DNA of 64,000 bases from Campylobacter bilis (lineage in GTDB: Bacteria > Campylobacterota > Campylobacteria > Campylobacterales > Campylobacteraceae), in the NCBI RefSeq assembly GCF_016806695.1, contig NZ_WUED01000003.1, forward strand, positions 82,514-146,513. Direction: 5' to 3'. The position numbers were made by a program, and so were the translations under genes. The notes below the pieces were generated by a model. The model was given only the letters and a program-made list of their open reading frames with translations. It was not told where the DNA came from and ran no database searches. This document shows positions 1 through 8,797 of the stretch, one piece after another (position 1 is the stretch's first letter; each line of letters begins with the position of its first letter).

Positions 1-3
1 GCT

Positions 4-420
4 GTGACTCAAAATTCAAATCAAGAATTGATCCCCCAAGCAAAAAGCACAAGCTTGCAAGGATATGATTATACTAATTATATTTTAGTGATATCGGTTT
101 TAGTGGTTTTATTAATAGTACTTTGGTGGTTTAAAAAGACTTTAGCATATAAAAACAATGGTAACTTTAGAGATTTTAATATAATTTTTCAAAGGTTTTT
201 AGATAAAAGTAACCAACTTGTAGTTTTTGACTATGCTAGTAAACGCTATACTATGATAATAGGTAATTCTAATGTGCTTTTAGAAAGTAGTGAAATTCCA
301 GAAGATCAAATCTTAAAACATGTAAAAGAAAAAGAGAAAAATTTCGATACTTTTTTTGAAGAAAATAAAAAAAGAATCCAAACTCTCACACAAAAACATC
401 AAAAAAATCAAAATATTTAA
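4..420 (+). CDS. fliO: FliO-like flagellar export membrane protein, possibly cut at its 5' end
   Basis: This encodes about 138 residues: a polar N-terminus, one membrane helix at about residues 26-43 (ending WWFKK), and a cytoplasmic tail. The tail carries a beta-hairpin-like stretch, NQLVVFDYASKRYTMIIGNS, which resembles the conserved core of FliO, a scaffold for assembling the flagellar type III export gate. The reading frame is open to base 1 and the first possible start is GTG at base 4, so the true start may lie outside the window. In C. jejuni, as I recall, the gene here follows fliN, which suits FliO. Its stop overlaps the convergent phosphatase gene by 4 bases. The assignment rests on topology and one weak motif; a plain membrane protein of unknown role is the alternative. 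Confidence 0.6.
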   Translation: MTQNSNQELIPQAKSTSLQGYDYTNYILVISVLVVLLIVLWWFKKTLAYKNNGNFRDFNIIFQRFLDKSNQLVVFDYASKRYTMIIGNSNVLLESSEIPEDQILKHVKEKEKNFDTFFEENKKRIQTLTQKHQKNQNI

Positions 421-1877
421 GGTTTTTGGTTGATAGCTAGAGCTATAGTGGCAGGCTTTATGATTTTTTTAAGTTCGTCTTTAGGTAGGTTTAGAATTTT
501 ATTTTCTTGGTATATATAAAGAGTATTGTTTGCAAAAATAAAATTGATTTTATCTTCATTTGTACTTAAGGTTTTAGCCAAACATAAAATAAAATTAAGC
601 CATGATATAATGTGGATATGAGGTAAAAGTTGTTTGTAGGGTTCAAGATTATAAGGATGAATTTTTTTCCCATTAAGTTTGATAATAGTAGCTATTAAAG
701 CTTTTTCGCGATGGGAAAATCCATAATTGAGTCCACCTAATACAAAATTAGCTGAGTGTTCATTTGCAAAATAAAAATTTAAATATTCTCCGATATGGCA
801 AAGTTTTGCAGCGTTTAATAGTATGCGTTTATAATTGTCATTAAGTTTATGAAGCTTTTCTAAAGCTGTGAAAATTTGTAAAACAAAATGTGCGGTTTTA
901 TTTTTTTGCTCTGATTTTAAAAATCTATCTTGTAAACATTTTAAGCTAGGATTGAAATTTGAGGGAAAGATAGTTTTAGGACGAAGCAGATCTTGTAAAT
1001 ATACTCCTTCTCTAATACCTACCCCGCTTGTAATGATTTGTTTAGCTTTGATTTTTTTTGCAATTTTTAAAAAAATAAAAATACCTTCTTTAATGGTATC
1101 AAAACGATCTTTTTTTATACCAAAATTGATTAAAGAATCTGCATTAGAATTGAAAATTTTCAAAATATGGTTTTTTTCTTCATTTAAAGTGTAGCGAAAA
1201 TCATGTAGATTTTTCAAAGGATAAGAGTTTTTTTGCATAATAGAATTAGAAATTGCTCTTAAGCTTCCTCCTATGGCTATGAGGTTTTGATTGCAAAATT
1301 CTTCAGGAATTTGTTCTATAATGGGCGTTATAAATTTATCTAAATTGTTTGTTTTTCCAGTGTCATAAAATAATTCTTTTAATCTTACAGTCCCTATATC
1401 AAGAGATATACAAGAAATGATTTTATTATTTTTAATAAGACACAATTCACTTGAACCGCCCCCTATATCTAAAGTGGTTGCATCTTTAAAGGGGCTTAAT
1501 AAATTTAATGCCGCTAATCCTCCTAAATAACTTTCGCTTTTGCCATCTATACAACGTATATTTAAAGAGAGTTTATCTTTGATTCTTTTGATAAAAACTT
1601 TTGAGTTGGGTGCATCTCTTAAAGCGGATGTGCCTACGATAAATATTTTTTTACATTTGTGTTTTAAGGCACGTTGCTTGAAAAAAGTTAGGGCGTTTTC
1701 AGCCCTTTGCATGGCTTCTTCTTGAAGGATTTTCCCATTATTATAGGCATTTTCTCCAAGTCTTACTTTGCGTTTGTATTCATGGGTTGTATAAAAACCA
1801 TATCTTGAGGTTTTTTCAAAAATTACCATTCTAATGGAGTTAGAACCTAGATCAACAACAGCCGTCTTTTTTGCCAT
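417..1877 (-). CDS. ppx: Ppx/GppA family exopolyphosphatase or guanosine pentaphosphatase
   Basis: This 486-residue protein is a member of the ASKHA-fold Ppx/GppA phosphatases, which remove terminal phosphate from polyphosphate or convert pppGpp to ppGpp. The phosphate-1 loop VVDLGSNSIRM lies at residues 7-17. GKSESYLGG at about 112-120 holds the probable catalytic acid. The second phosphate loop, TLDIGGGSSE, is at 135-144, and AIGGSLRAIS follows near 200. The C-terminal 170 residues form an all-helical extension. The start overlaps the stop of the upstream ferredoxin gene as TAATG, so the two are probably translated together. Campylobacter has more than one Ppx/GppA paralogue, and which activity dominates here cannot be read from the sequence. 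Confidence 0.88.
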   Translation of the reverse strand: MAKKTAVVDLGSNSIRMVIFEKTSRYGFYTTHEYKRKVRLGENAYNNGKILQEEAMQRAENALTFFKQRALKHKCKKIFIVGTSALRDAPNSKVFIKRIKDKLSLNIRCIDGKSESYLGGLAALNLLSPFKDATTLDIGGGSSELCLIKNNKIISCISLDIGTVRLKELFYDTGKTNNLDKFITPIIEQIPEEFCNQNLIAIGGSLRAISNSIMQKNSYPLKNLHDFRYTLNEEKNHILKIFNSNADSLINFGIKKDRFDTIKEGIFIFLKIAKKIKAKQIITSGVGIREGVYLQDLLRPKTIFPSNFNPSLKCLQDRFLKSEQKNKTAHFVLQIFTALEKLHKLNDNYKRILLNAAKLCHIGEYLNFYFANEHSANFVLGGLNYGFSHREKALIATIIKLNGKKIHPYNLEPYKQLLPHIHIISWLNFILCLAKTLSTNEDKINFIFANNTLYIYQENKILNLPKDELKKIIKPATIALAINQKP

Positions 1878-2122
1878 TAAAATTCTTTATCTTTATGCTT
1901 GAGTTTTAATTCTTCTATGGTTTCTACGTTATCAGGATCAGGAATAATGCATTCATAAGGGCAAGCAACTATACAAGCTGGTTCTGAAAAGTTATTCACA
2001 CATTCTGAACAAAGATCAGGATCTATTACATAAATTGGACTATTTTCATAAATAGCTTCATCAGGACATTCTTCCCTGCAAGCGTCACAACATACGCAGT
2101 CTTTTGTAATTAAAAGAGACAT
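1877..2122 (-). CDS. fdxB: 2[4Fe-4S] ferredoxin, YfhL/Allochromatium type
   Basis: This is a small electron carrier of 81 residues with two cubane iron-sulfur cluster motifs. The first uses C9 or C11/C12-xx-C15-xxx-C19-P. The second is C38-xx-C41-x8-C50-xxx-C54-P, whose eight-residue insert is typical of the Allochromatium-type (YfhL-like) ferredoxins. The C-terminus is acidic, then rich in Glu and Lys. It sits between cosR and the Ppx/GppA gene on the same strand. A hairpin terminator separates it from cosR. The gene is called fdxB in C. jejuni as I recall; its redox partner is not evident from the neighbourhood. Confidence 0.9.
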   Translation of the reverse strand: MSLLITKDCVCCDACREECPDEAIYENSPIYVIDPDLCSECVNNFSEPACIVACPYECIIPDPDNVETIEELKLKHKDKEF

Positions 2123-2203
2123 TATCGCCTTTCAAAAATTTAAAAAATAATTTTAGTTTATACAATAATTAAACTTAAAAAATATGAAAATAAATATAAA
2201 GAT

Positions 2204-2234
2204 AAAAATTTTGCACTAAAAGTGCAAAATTTTT
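2204..2234 (-). terminator. Terminator after cosR
   Basis: The plus strand reads AAAAATTTTGCACT, AAA, AGTGCAAAATTTTT, a near-perfect inverted repeat with a 3-base loop. On the minus strand it begins at the cosR stop codon, and the long A/T arms supply the U-run. It separates cosR from fdxB. Confidence 0.85.
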
Positions 2235-2905
2235 TAAGATTTCTTAGGAAAACAGAAGCGGTATCCTCTACGACGGACAGTTTCTATGGTAGATATGTTT
2301 AAAGGTTTGTCCATTTTTTGACGAATTTGATTGATAGCTACTTCAATAACATTTGGCGTTACAAGTTCAGGTTCTTCCCAGATTGCGTCTAGTAATTGCT
2401 CTTTAGAAACTATTTGATCTGAATGTCTTGCAAGATGAGTTAAAACTTCAAAAGGTTTTCCTTTAAGTTCTATATCTTGATCTTTATAAGTGATTTTTTC
2501 CTCATCAGGATCAATTATTAAATCTTCAATTTTAATGACATTAGTGCCACCAAGTCTAAGGCGTGCTTCTATTCTTGCTAATAAAATATCAAAATCTAAA
2601 GGTTTTTTAATAAAATCATCTGCCCCTGATTTTAAAGCTTTAATTTCTGTTTCTTTGTCTGTTTTAGAAGACATAATCATAACGGAAGTTCGTGGAGATT
2701 TGTGTTTAATAGTGTTGACAAGCTCCATACCATCACCATCAGGTAAAGTCCAGTTTGCTAAAACCAAATCATAATGCCTAATACCAATAAAGTATTCTCC
2801 GTCTTTAAAATTTTCAGAAGAGTCAGTTTGATAACCAAATTCATTAAGATTATCTATAATGGTTTTATTTAAGCTAATCTCATCTTCTATAACTAAAATT
2901 CTCAT
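2234..2905 (-). CDS. cosR: CosR, orphan OmpR-type response regulator
   Basis: This 223-residue DNA-binding regulator has an N-terminal receiver domain (about 1-115) and a C-terminal winged helix (about 125-220; ends TVRRRGYRF). The receiver has the acidic pocket (E7, D8, E9), but the usual phospho-acceptor Asp is Asn51 in VLANWTLPDGDG, so classical phosphorylation is not expected. In C. jejuni CosR is essential and controls oxidative-stress genes such as sodB and ahpC, and it also represses cmeABC (published work, from memory), an operon 7 kb away in this window. No histidine kinase gene is adjacent. The ribosome binding site AAGGAT lies 8 bases before the ATG, with an extended -10 box just upstream. 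Confidence 0.93.
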   Translation of the reverse strand: MRILVIEDEISLNKTIIDNLNEFGYQTDSSENFKDGEYFIGIRHYDLVLANWTLPDGDGMELVNTIKHKSPRTSVMIMSSKTDKETEIKALKSGADDFIKKPLDFDILLARIEARLRLGGTNVIKIEDLIIDPDEEKITYKDQDIELKGKPFEVLTHLARHSDQIVSKEQLLDAIWEEPELVTPNVIEVAINQIRQKMDKPLNISTIETVRRRGYRFCFPKKS

Positions 2906-2936
2906 CGTAATATCCTTATTAAGAAAAATTTAAAAA

Positions 2937-2942
2937 ATTATA
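2937..2942 (-). promoter_or_regulatory. Extended -10 promoter of cosR
   Basis: On the minus strand the sequence reads TGTTATAAT, an extended -10 element of the Campylobacter sigma70 type, about 32 bases before the cosR ATG. There is no recognisable -35 box, which is normal for this genus. Confidence 0.7.
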
Positions 2943-2982
2943 ACATAGCTTAAGTAAATGTTTAGGTATCTTTAAAAAAAAA

Positions 2983-3300
2983 TTAATATTTTTTTTTCAA
3001 TTTAACTCCAACTTTAGCATTTTTTAGGATATGAGGTTTAAAAACCTCGATTTTAAGATGGGTTAAGCTAGGAAAATCATTTTTTAAATTTAAGCTTATA
3101 GAATGAAGGGATTCTTCAAGAGTATAAAATTGCTGTGTTTTATAATATTTTTTAATTTTAGCAATTATTTTAGAGTAATCTAAAAACTCATGTGATTTAG
3201 CTTTAAGTTTGATAATAACTTTTTGTTTTTTTTTCCTTTCAAAATCCAATATCCCGATAATACATTTAAAATGAAATCGTATTTTTATATAACTTTGCAT
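2983..3300 (-). CDS. folB: Dihydroneopterin aldolase family protein (FolB-like)
   Basis: This 105-residue protein is of the length and layout of FolB, which converts dihydroneopterin to hydroxymethyl-dihydropterin in folate synthesis. FHFKCIIGILDFERKKKQKV near residues 9-28 matches the family start (F..GvyefEr...Q.v.vdl). LDYSKI near 40 and the glutamate in TLEESLHSI near 60 correspond to the later conserved turn and catalytic region. The end, VEVFKP-like followed by a Lys-rich tail, also fits. Its start lies 16 bases inside plsY, so the two genes are translated together. The similarity is moderate and the protein is Lys-rich; substrate specificity is inferred from the family only. Confidence 0.7.
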   Translation of the reverse strand: MQSYIKIRFHFKCIIGILDFERKKKQKVIIKLKAKSHEFLDYSKIIAKIKKYYKTQQFYTLEESLHSISLNLKNDFPSLTHLKIEVFKPHILKNAKVGVKLKKKY

Positions 3301-3893
3301 TCTTTTTTGAAAATCAATCTTTTGATATTAGGTAAATGTTTGTAAGTTATAATAAAAGCGATAATAAACACAGGTGCATGCGTGTTAATTTCTAGATTAT
3401 AATTAAATATAAAAGAGCTTATAACAAAAGCAAGTAGAGCCATTAAAGAGGCTAATGAGGATATTTTAAAGATTTTTCCAATAACAATCCAAACAATAAA
3501 AGCTACTAGCACTTCTAAAGGAAGCAAAACCATCATAGCGCCTGCTCCTGTTGCTATACCTTTGCCACCTTCAAAGAATAAATAAATTGAAAAACAGTGT
3601 CCAAAAACAGCCAAAACCGCCACACTCCAAAGCAAGCTTTGATCATAATGAAAGAATTTTAAGATTAATAAAGGAATAGCTGCTTTTGCAAAATCTAAAA
3701 TTACTGTAGCAATAGCAAGTTTTTTTGCTAATTTAGGGTTTTTTTCTTTAACTACTCTTAAAACATTGGTTGCCCCTATGCTGTTTGATCCTTCATTTTT
3801 TATATCAATTTTTGCAAAGACTTTAGCAAGAATGAGTCCAAAAGGAATCGAACCTAAAAGATATATAAAAGTATAGATTATTAAATTTTCCAT
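3285..3893 (-). CDS. plsY: Glycerol-3-phosphate acyltransferase PlsY
   Basis: This integral membrane enzyme (202 residues) transfers the acyl group from acyl-phosphate to glycerol-3-phosphate, the first step of phospholipid synthesis. The three PlsY signature loops are present: GSIPFGL at 14-20, NEGSNSIGATNVLR at 33-46, and FEGGKGIATG at 107-116. At least five hydrophobic segments are visible. The ribosome binding site AAAGGA precedes the ATG by 4-5 bases, and a TATAAT box lies about 46 bases upstream. It overlaps the folB-like gene downstream and is divergent from the cytochrome c peroxidase gene. Confidence 0.95.
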   Translation of the reverse strand: MENLIIYTFIYLLGSIPFGLILAKVFAKIDIKNEGSNSIGATNVLRVVKEKNPKLAKKLAIATVILDFAKAAIPLLILKFFHYDQSLLWSVAVLAVFGHCFSIYLFFEGGKGIATGAGAMMVLLPLEVLVAFIVWIVIGKIFKISSLASLMALLAFVISSFIFNYNLEINTHAPVFIIAFIITYKHLPNIKRLIFKKECKVI

Positions 3894-3938
3894 AATGTCC
3901 TTTTTATGTGCTTAAAATAAAATTTCTTAAGATTTAAG

Positions 3939-3944
3939 ATTATA
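3939..3944 (-). promoter_or_regulatory. -10 box of plsY
   Basis: TATAAT on the minus strand, in the context ACTATAATCT, lies 46 bases upstream of the plsY ATG. The rest of the 200-base divergent region up to 4093 is very A/T-rich, with no ORF. Confidence 0.6.
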
Positions 3945-4052
3945 GTCTATAAAAATAAATAAACAAAGATAAGGTAATTTAAGATAAAAATAGTATTAAT
4001 TAATTTTAAATATTTTTTAATAATTTTTATTATTATTTAAGTATTAAATTAT

Positions 4053-4058
4053 TATGAT
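4053..4058 (+). promoter_or_regulatory. Possible -10 box of the cytochrome c peroxidase gene
   Basis: TATGAT lies 35 bases before the ATG and is followed by the ribosome binding site AAGGAG at 4081-4086. The A/T-richness of this intergenic region makes the exact box uncertain. Confidence 0.4.
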
Positions 4059-4093
4059 TTTATTTTAATTTATTTTTTGCAAGGAGTTAATTA

Positions 4094-5119
4094 ATGAAAA
4101 TGAAATCATTATTAATCGCATCTTTGATTGCCTGTTCAAATGTCAATGCTACAAGTCTCATTGAGGAAGCTAAAAATTCCGGTTTGGTTGCTTTGCCTCA
4201 AGATCAAAAAGGTGTGGATGAAATCTTAAAGCAAAATGGGGTGCAAGCTAGCAAATTCACTCTTGAAAAAGCAGAACTTGGCAAAAAGCTTTATTTTGAA
4301 CCACGTCTTTCAAAAAGTGGCATTATTTCTTGTAATACCTGTCATAATTTAGGACTTGGTGGAGCAGATGGCATTAGTGCTGCAATAGGACATAAGTGGG
4401 CATTAAATCCTCATCATTTAAACTCACCTACAGTTTATAATGCAATCTTAAATAATACCCAGTTTTGGGATGGTCGTGCTAAGACTTTAGTGGATCAAGC
4501 CAAAGGACCTATTCAAGCAGATGCTGAAATGGCAACTCCTGCTCATCTTGCGGTAGAAAAAATTTCTTCTTTGTCTGAGTATGTGGATGAGTTTAAAAAA
4601 ATCTATGGGAAAAGCGGGGTAAATTTTGACAATATTGCTGATGCAATTGCTAATTTTGAAAGAACGCTTATTACCCCTTCGCGTTTTGATAAATTTTTAC
4701 AAGGAGATGAGAAGGCTTTAAGTAAGCAAGAACAAAAAGGTTTGAAACTTTTTATTGATAAAGGTTGTGTGGCGTGTCATAATGGTGTGAATTTAGGAGG
4801 TAATATGCAAGCGTTTGAAGTCGCTGGTAAATATAAATTTGCAAGTTTAGGTGATTTTAAAGGTGATGCTAATGGCATGGTGAAAACTCCTACTTTAAGA
4901 AATGTGGCGCAAACTGCTCCGTATTTTCATAATGGAGCTATTTGGAGCTTAAAAGATGCTATAAAAGAAATGGGTAGTGTTCAACTTGGTATTGAAATTT
5001 CTGATGAAGAAGCAAAAAGTATAGAAACTTTCTTAAAATCTTTAACAGGAACAAAGCCTGTCATTGTGTACCCTCAGCTTCCTGTTTCTACAGAAAAAAC
5101 TCCTAAGCCTCAATTATAA
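4094..5119 (+). CDS. Di-heme cytochrome c peroxidase, periplasmic
   Basis: This 341-residue enzyme reduces hydrogen peroxide to water in the periplasm using electrons from cytochrome c. A signal peptide covers about residues 1-20 (MKMKSLL...NVNA). Heme sites are CNTCH at 80-84 (low-potential, peroxidatic domain) and CVACH at 225-229 (high-potential electron entry domain). The family stretch FWDGRA is at 124-129, and TPTLRNVAQTAPYFHNGA is in the C-terminal domain. The start is set by AAGGAG seven bases upstream. The gene stands alone between a divergent promoter and its own terminator. C. jejuni has two such peroxidases (from memory); this one is the homologue next to glmM. Confidence 0.95.
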   Translation: MKMKSLLIASLIACSNVNATSLIEEAKNSGLVALPQDQKGVDEILKQNGVQASKFTLEKAELGKKLYFEPRLSKSGIISCNTCHNLGLGGADGISAAIGHKWALNPHHLNSPTVYNAILNNTQFWDGRAKTLVDQAKGPIQADAEMATPAHLAVEKISSLSEYVDEFKKIYGKSGVNFDNIADAIANFERTLITPSRFDKFLQGDEKALSKQEQKGLKLFIDKGCVACHNGVNLGGNMQAFEVAGKYKFASLGDFKGDANGMVKTPTLRNVAQTAPYFHNGAIWSLKDAIKEMGSVQLGIEISDEEAKSIETFLKSLTGTKPVIVYPQLPVSTEKTPKPQL

Positions 5120-5124
5120 GGCCT

Positions 5125-5156
5125 AAACAAGCTCTGTATTTTGAGCTTGTTTAAAT
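5125..5156 (+). terminator. Terminator after the cytochrome c peroxidase gene
   Basis: AAACAAGCTC at 5125-5134 pairs with GAGCTTGTTT at 5143-5152 around an 8-base loop and runs into a T-rich stretch. It starts six bases after the stop codon. Confidence 0.8.
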
Positions 5157-5172
5157 TTCTTTATTTTAGTCT

Positions 5173-5181
5173 TGCTATAAT
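5173..5181 (+). promoter_or_regulatory. Extended -10 promoter of glmM
   Basis: TGCTATAAT is an extended -10 element 33 bases upstream of the glmM ATG, directly after the preceding terminator. It should drive glmM-lspA-hemJ. Confidence 0.75.
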
Positions 5182-5213
5182 CATGTTTAAATTTTTTGCT
5201 AGAAAGGCTTGCA

Positions 5214-6551
5214 ATGAAACTTTTTGGAACTGATGGAGTGCGTGGGAAAGCGGGCGAATTTTTAGACGGTTTTTTAGCTATGCGTTTGGCTATGGCTGCG
5301 GGGATTTATTTTAAGGACAAAAGCATTACGAATAATATCTTAGTAGGAAAAGATACCCGAAGAAGTGGTTATATGATAGAAAATGCTATAGTTTCAGGGC
5401 TAACCTCTATAGGATATAATGTTATACAAATAGGTCCTATGCCTACTCCTGCGATCGCGTTTTTGACTGAAGATATGCGTTGTGATGCTGGGATTATGAT
5501 TTCAGCTTCACATAATCCTTATTATGATAATGGGATTAAATTTTTTGATGCGCATGGAAATAAATTAAGCCAAGAGGTAGAAAAAAAAATAGAGGCAATT
5601 TATTTTGATGATAAACTCATACAAAGTTCTAAACTTGATATGGACGAAATAGGCCAAGCAAAGAGGATAGATGATGTTATAGGTAGATATATAGTTTCTA
5701 TTAAAAATTCTTTTCCAAAGGATCTTACTTTAAAATCTTTGCGTGTGGTTTTAGATGTGGCCCATGGAGCAGCTTATAAGGTAGCACCAACAGTTTTTAA
5801 AGAACTTGGAGCAGAAGTGATTGTTATTAATGATAAGCCAAATGGGCTAAATATTAATGAAAATTGCGGTGCTTTGCATCCTTCGAATTTGGCTGAAGAA
5901 GTAAGGCATTTGCGTGCTGATGTAGGATTTGCCTTTGATGGGGATGCAGATCGTTTGGTTGTTGTAGATGAAAAAGGTGAAGTTGCAAATGGAGATAGTT
6001 TGCTTGGGGTTTTAGCACTTTATCTTAAAGAACAAGGGAAATTAAAATCAAATGTTGTAGCTACGATAATGAGCAATGGGGCTTTAAAAGAGTTTTTAAA
6101 TAAACATGAAATAGATCTTGATACTTGTAATGTGGGAGATAAATATGTGCTTGAAAAATTAAAAATCAATGGAGGCAATTTTGGTGGCGAGCAAAGTGGA
6201 CATATTATCTTTAGTGATTATGCTAAAACAGGAGATGGATTGATAGCGGCTTTGCAATTTAGTGCTTTAATGCTTTCTAAGAAGAAGTCTGCAAGTTCTA
6301 TTTTAGGACAGATTAAGCCTTATCCTCAGCTTTTAACTAATCTTAAAATTTCAGAAAAAAAAGATTTAGACAAACTTAAAGGTCTAAAAGAACTTCAAAA
6401 AGACTTAAAGAACAAGAATATTAATGCTTTATTTCGTTATTCTGGAACAGAAAATCTAATAAGACTTTTATTAGAAGCTAAAGAAATTAGGGTTTTAGAA
6501 AATGAGATGAAAAATGTTGTGGAGTTTTTTAAGAAAGCTTTAAATGGCTAA
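5214..6551 (+). CDS. glmM: Phosphoglucosamine mutase GlmM
   Basis: This 445-residue enzyme interconverts glucosamine-6-phosphate and glucosamine-1-phosphate on the way to UDP-GlcNAc for peptidoglycan and lipopolysaccharide. It opens [11 protein letters not shown]. The catalytic phosphoserine loop ISASHNP lies at 97-103 (Ser99), the metal-binding loop DGDADR at 243-248, and the phosphate-binding loop [11 protein letters not shown] near the C-terminus. The ATG at 5214 is preferred to a TTG 18 bases upstream because AAAGG (5203-5207) is correctly spaced and the family starts here. It overlaps lspA by 8 bases and heads a three-gene operon. Confidence 0.97.
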   Translation: MKLFGTDGVRGKAGEFLDGFLAMRLAMAAGIYFKDKSITNNILVGKDTRRSGYMIENAIVSGLTSIGYNVIQIGPMPTPAIAFLTEDMRCDAGIMISASHNPYYDNGIKFFDAHGNKLSQEVEKKIEAIYFDDKLIQSSKLDMDEIGQAKRIDDVIGRYIVSIKNSFPKDLTLKSLRVVLDVAHGAAYKVAPTVFKELGAEVIVINDKPNGLNINENCGALHPSNLAEEVRHLRADVGFAFDGDADRLVVVDEKGEVANGDSLLGVLALYLKEQGKLKSNVVATIMSNGALKEFLNKHEIDLDTCNVGDKYVLEKLKINGGNFGGEQSGHIIFSDYAKTGDGLIAALQFSALMLSKKKSASSILGQIKPYPQLLTNLKISEKKDLDKLKGLKELQKDLKNKNINALFRYSGTENLIRLLLEAKEIRVLENEMKNVVEFFKKALNG

Positions 6552-7014
6552 AAATTTTAAATTATTTTTTTATTTTTCTACTGCTTTTATTTTAGTTTTT
6601 ATTTTCGATCAAGGGATAAAATCCTTGACTTTAGCAGGTTTGAGATGGCAAAGTGAGTATTTAGATTTAACTTATGCTTTAAATACAGGTGTGGCTTTTT
6701 CTATGCTAAGTTTTTTAGAGCATTATTTAAAATATTTTCATCTTATTTTGATTGTTTTACTTTTTATTTATCTTTTGTGGCAAAAAACGTTTTTAAAAAC
6801 CCATATTCTAGCCTTTGGTATGATGCTAGGTGCAGGCACTTCAAATTTATTTGATCGCTTTATGCATGGTGGTGTTGTGGATATGTTCTTTTGGCATAAA
6901 TGGTTTGATTTTGCGATTTTTAATGTGGCAGATGTTATGATAAATATCAGTGTTATTTTAATTTTAACACAAGAGATATTTAAAAAAAAGGAAAAAAATG
7001 ACAGAATGGATTAA
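6544..7014 (+). CDS. lspA: Lipoprotein signal peptidase LspA
   Basis: This 156-residue inner membrane aspartic protease cleaves lipoprotein signal peptides before the lipid-modified cysteine. There are four membrane helices. The conserved NTGVAFSM is at 47-54. The catalytic pair is Asp113 (in [10 protein letters not shown]) and Asp130 (in FNVADVMI). The start overlaps glmM and the end overlaps hemJ. Its substrates in this window include CmeA, CmeC and the lipoproteins at 17.5, 20.7, 40.2 and 48.1 kb; lgt, which acts before it, is at 48.2 kb. Confidence 0.96.
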   Translation: MAKNFKLFFYFSTAFILVFIFDQGIKSLTLAGLRWQSEYLDLTYALNTGVAFSMLSFLEHYLKYFHLILIVLLFIYLLWQKTFLKTHILAFGMMLGAGTSNLFDRFMHGGVVDMFFWHKWFDFAIFNVADVMINISVILILTQEIFKKKEKNDRMD

Positions 7015-7450
7015 TGATTATTATTTTTGGATTAAATGGATACATTATTTAGCATTTGTTTCTTGGATGGCCGGACTTTTTTATTTGCCGCGTCTTTTTG
7101 TTTATCATGTAGAGAATAAAGATAATCAAGGTTTTGTCGATGTTGTGAAAATCCAAGAAAAGAAACTTTATTGTTATATACAAACGCCTGCGATGATTCT
7201 TACTTTAATTACAGGAAGTTTAATGCTTCATGCTCATAAGGAAGTTTTAATGATAGGTTCAGGTTTTATGCATGCGAAATTAACTTGTGTTGCTCTTTTA
7301 ATAATTTATCATATACATAATTATTATTGTTTAAAAGCTTTAGCAAATAATACATTTAATAAAAGTGGAAAATATTTTAGAATATATAATGAATTTCCTA
7401 CTATTATGTTTATGATTATTGCATTTATGATGGTGTTGCGTCCATTTTAA
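6998..7450 (+). CDS. hemJ: HemJ-type protoporphyrinogen oxidase (UPF0093 membrane protein)
   Basis: This membrane protein of 150 residues with four helices matches the HemJ family, which oxidises protoporphyrinogen IX to protoporphyrin IX in haem synthesis. The signature HYLAFVSWMAGLFYLPRLFVYH starts at His16, the proposed haem ligand. A second conserved part, GSGFMHAKLTCVALL, contains the family's lysine. The C-terminus FPTIMFMIIAFMMVLRPF is also characteristic. The ribosome binding site AAAGGA lies 6 bases before the ATG, inside lspA. No other haem synthesis gene is in the operon. Confidence 0.88.
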   Translation: MTEWINDYYFWIKWIHYLAFVSWMAGLFYLPRLFVYHVENKDNQGFVDVVKIQEKKLYCYIQTPAMILTLITGSLMLHAHKEVLMIGSGFMHAKLTCVALLIIYHIHNYYCLKALANNTFNKSGKYFRIYNEFPTIMFMIIAFMMVLRPF

Positions 7451-7480
7451 TGGAGTTTAGCTTAGGCTTTAACTCCATTT
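7449..7480. terminator. Hairpin between hemJ and the radical SAM gene
   Basis: AATGGAGTT (7449-7457) and AACTCCATT (7471-7479) pair around a 13-base loop that itself can partly pair. The hairpin starts at the hemJ stop codon and lies 7 bases from the end of the convergent gene, so it may serve both directions. Confidence 0.7.
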
Positions 7481-7486
7481 ATAAAA

Positions 7487-8797
7487 TTAAATCGGGGCTA
7501 TTTTCTCTTTCATGATATTAATATAATCTTTATTTTCAAGACGCTTGTCATCTTTAAATACTGCACGTACAAGATCCATACCTGTGTAAAAATCCTTCAT
7601 TAAAACTACAAAAAGGTATTGTCCAAAATCGCTTGTGATAAAGGTATTGTTATCTTTGAAAATCGCACCACTAATCTTAAGGCCTAAAAGTTCTGCGTAA
7701 AGTTCTTTTTCAAGATTGCAATTTAAAGTTTTATTAAATTTTTCAATTTCTATTTTTCCTGAAAAAATCTCAGTTAAAAAAATATATTTTATAATTTCTT
7801 TTTTATCAAAACAAACTTTAGCAATATTGGCATTTTGTTTTTCTTCGATTAATTTTGCATAATGATTTAAATTAAAAGCATTGATTAAAAGTTCCCCTTC
7901 TAAAAAACTAAAAGCTCCGCTACCAACCCCTAAATATTCATGATGAGTGCTTACATACTCATCATTGAGTTTACTCTTTTTTAAAGAAAAACTCCATCCA
8001 TTATTTTGTATATAATCTTTGAAAAAATTGCGTATGATTTGATAGTATGCAAATTCTTTATCTTCAACACTAAGGCCTAAGCTTTTGGCAATATTATTTT
8101 TTGTAAGATTTGATTTCATCAAGGGATAGGTTGTGATTTGCTGCGGGTTTAAATTTTTAGCGATTTTTAAATCATTTAAAAGATGTTGTTCGCTTTGACC
8201 TGGCAAATTAAAGATTAAATCGATACTAAAAATAGGTAAAATTCCTAAGGCTTTTGCGATTTTTTCTTGAAGTTCTTTAGAAGAACCAAACTTATCATAT
8301 CTTGCTATTTTTTTTAAAGTTTCATCATCAAAACTTTGAATTCCACAGCTTAAACGATCAATAATACCTTTAAACATAGAAAGTTTTTTAGGATCGATGT
8401 GATTAGGATCGCTTTCACATGAAATTTCTTTTATATTAAATAATTTTTTGCAAAGTTCTAAGGTTTTTAATAATTCTTTTTCATTAATCAGTGTTGTACC
8501 CCCGCCTACATATATGGAGTTGAAATCAAATCCTTTGTTTTTTATGATTTGAAGTTCTTTTCGAAGGTTTTGAAAATATACTTGAGCTAAATTTTCATTA
8601 TAATAATATTTATGAAAACTACAATAAGGACAAAAAGTGTGACAAAAAGGCACATGCGCATAAAGCATGTAGTTTTTATTTTCTTTAGGAGATTTTTCTT
8701 TTGGTTCTTTTAAGAGTTTAACATTAAAACCTTTTTTAAGTGATTTCTCCATCATAGAATGAGAGTATTTTAAAGCTAAATTTTGGAATAAATTCAT
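7487..8797 (-). CDS. HemN/HemW-like radical SAM protein
   Basis: This 436-residue member of the coproporphyrinogen dehydrogenase-like radical SAM family carries the [4Fe-4S]/SAM motif CHTFCPYC (Cys52, 56, 59) and the glycine-rich SAM-binding stretch IYVGGGTT. A helical C-terminal HemN domain follows (about 300-436). Real HemN enzymes oxidise coproporphyrinogen III, while HemW paralogues act as haem chaperones; the sequence alone does not separate them, although CxxxCxxC followed by SF is common to both. The ATG at 8797 is chosen over an upstream TTG because AGG stands six to eight bases before it. It faces hemJ tail to tail. Confidence 0.82.
   Translation of the reverse strand: MNLFQNLALKYSHSMMEKSLKKGFNVKLLKEPKEKSPKENKNYMLYAHVPFCHTFCPYCSFHKYYYNENLAQVYFQNLRKELQIIKNKGFDFNSIYVGGGTTLINEKELLKTLELCKKLFNIKEISCESDPNHIDPKKLSMFKGIIDRLSCGIQSFDDETLKKIARYDKFGSSKELQEKIAKALGILPIFSIDLIFNLPGQSEQHLLNDLKIAKNLNPQQITTYPLMKSNLTKNNIAKSLGLSVEDKEFAYYQIIRNFFKDYIQNNGWSFSLKKSKLNDEYVSTHHEYLGVGSGAFSFLEGELLINAFNLNHYAKLIEEKQNANIAKVCFDKKEIIKYIFLTEIFSGKIEIEKFNKTLNCNLEKELYAELLGLKISGAIFKDNNTFITSDFGQYLFVVLMKDFYTGMDLVRAVFKDDKRLENKDYINIMKEKIAPI

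Noticed and set aside
868..1194. 108-codon ORF antisense to the Ppx/GppA gene
   Set aside because: Shadow of the real gene; the sense strand has clear family motifs and this frame has none.
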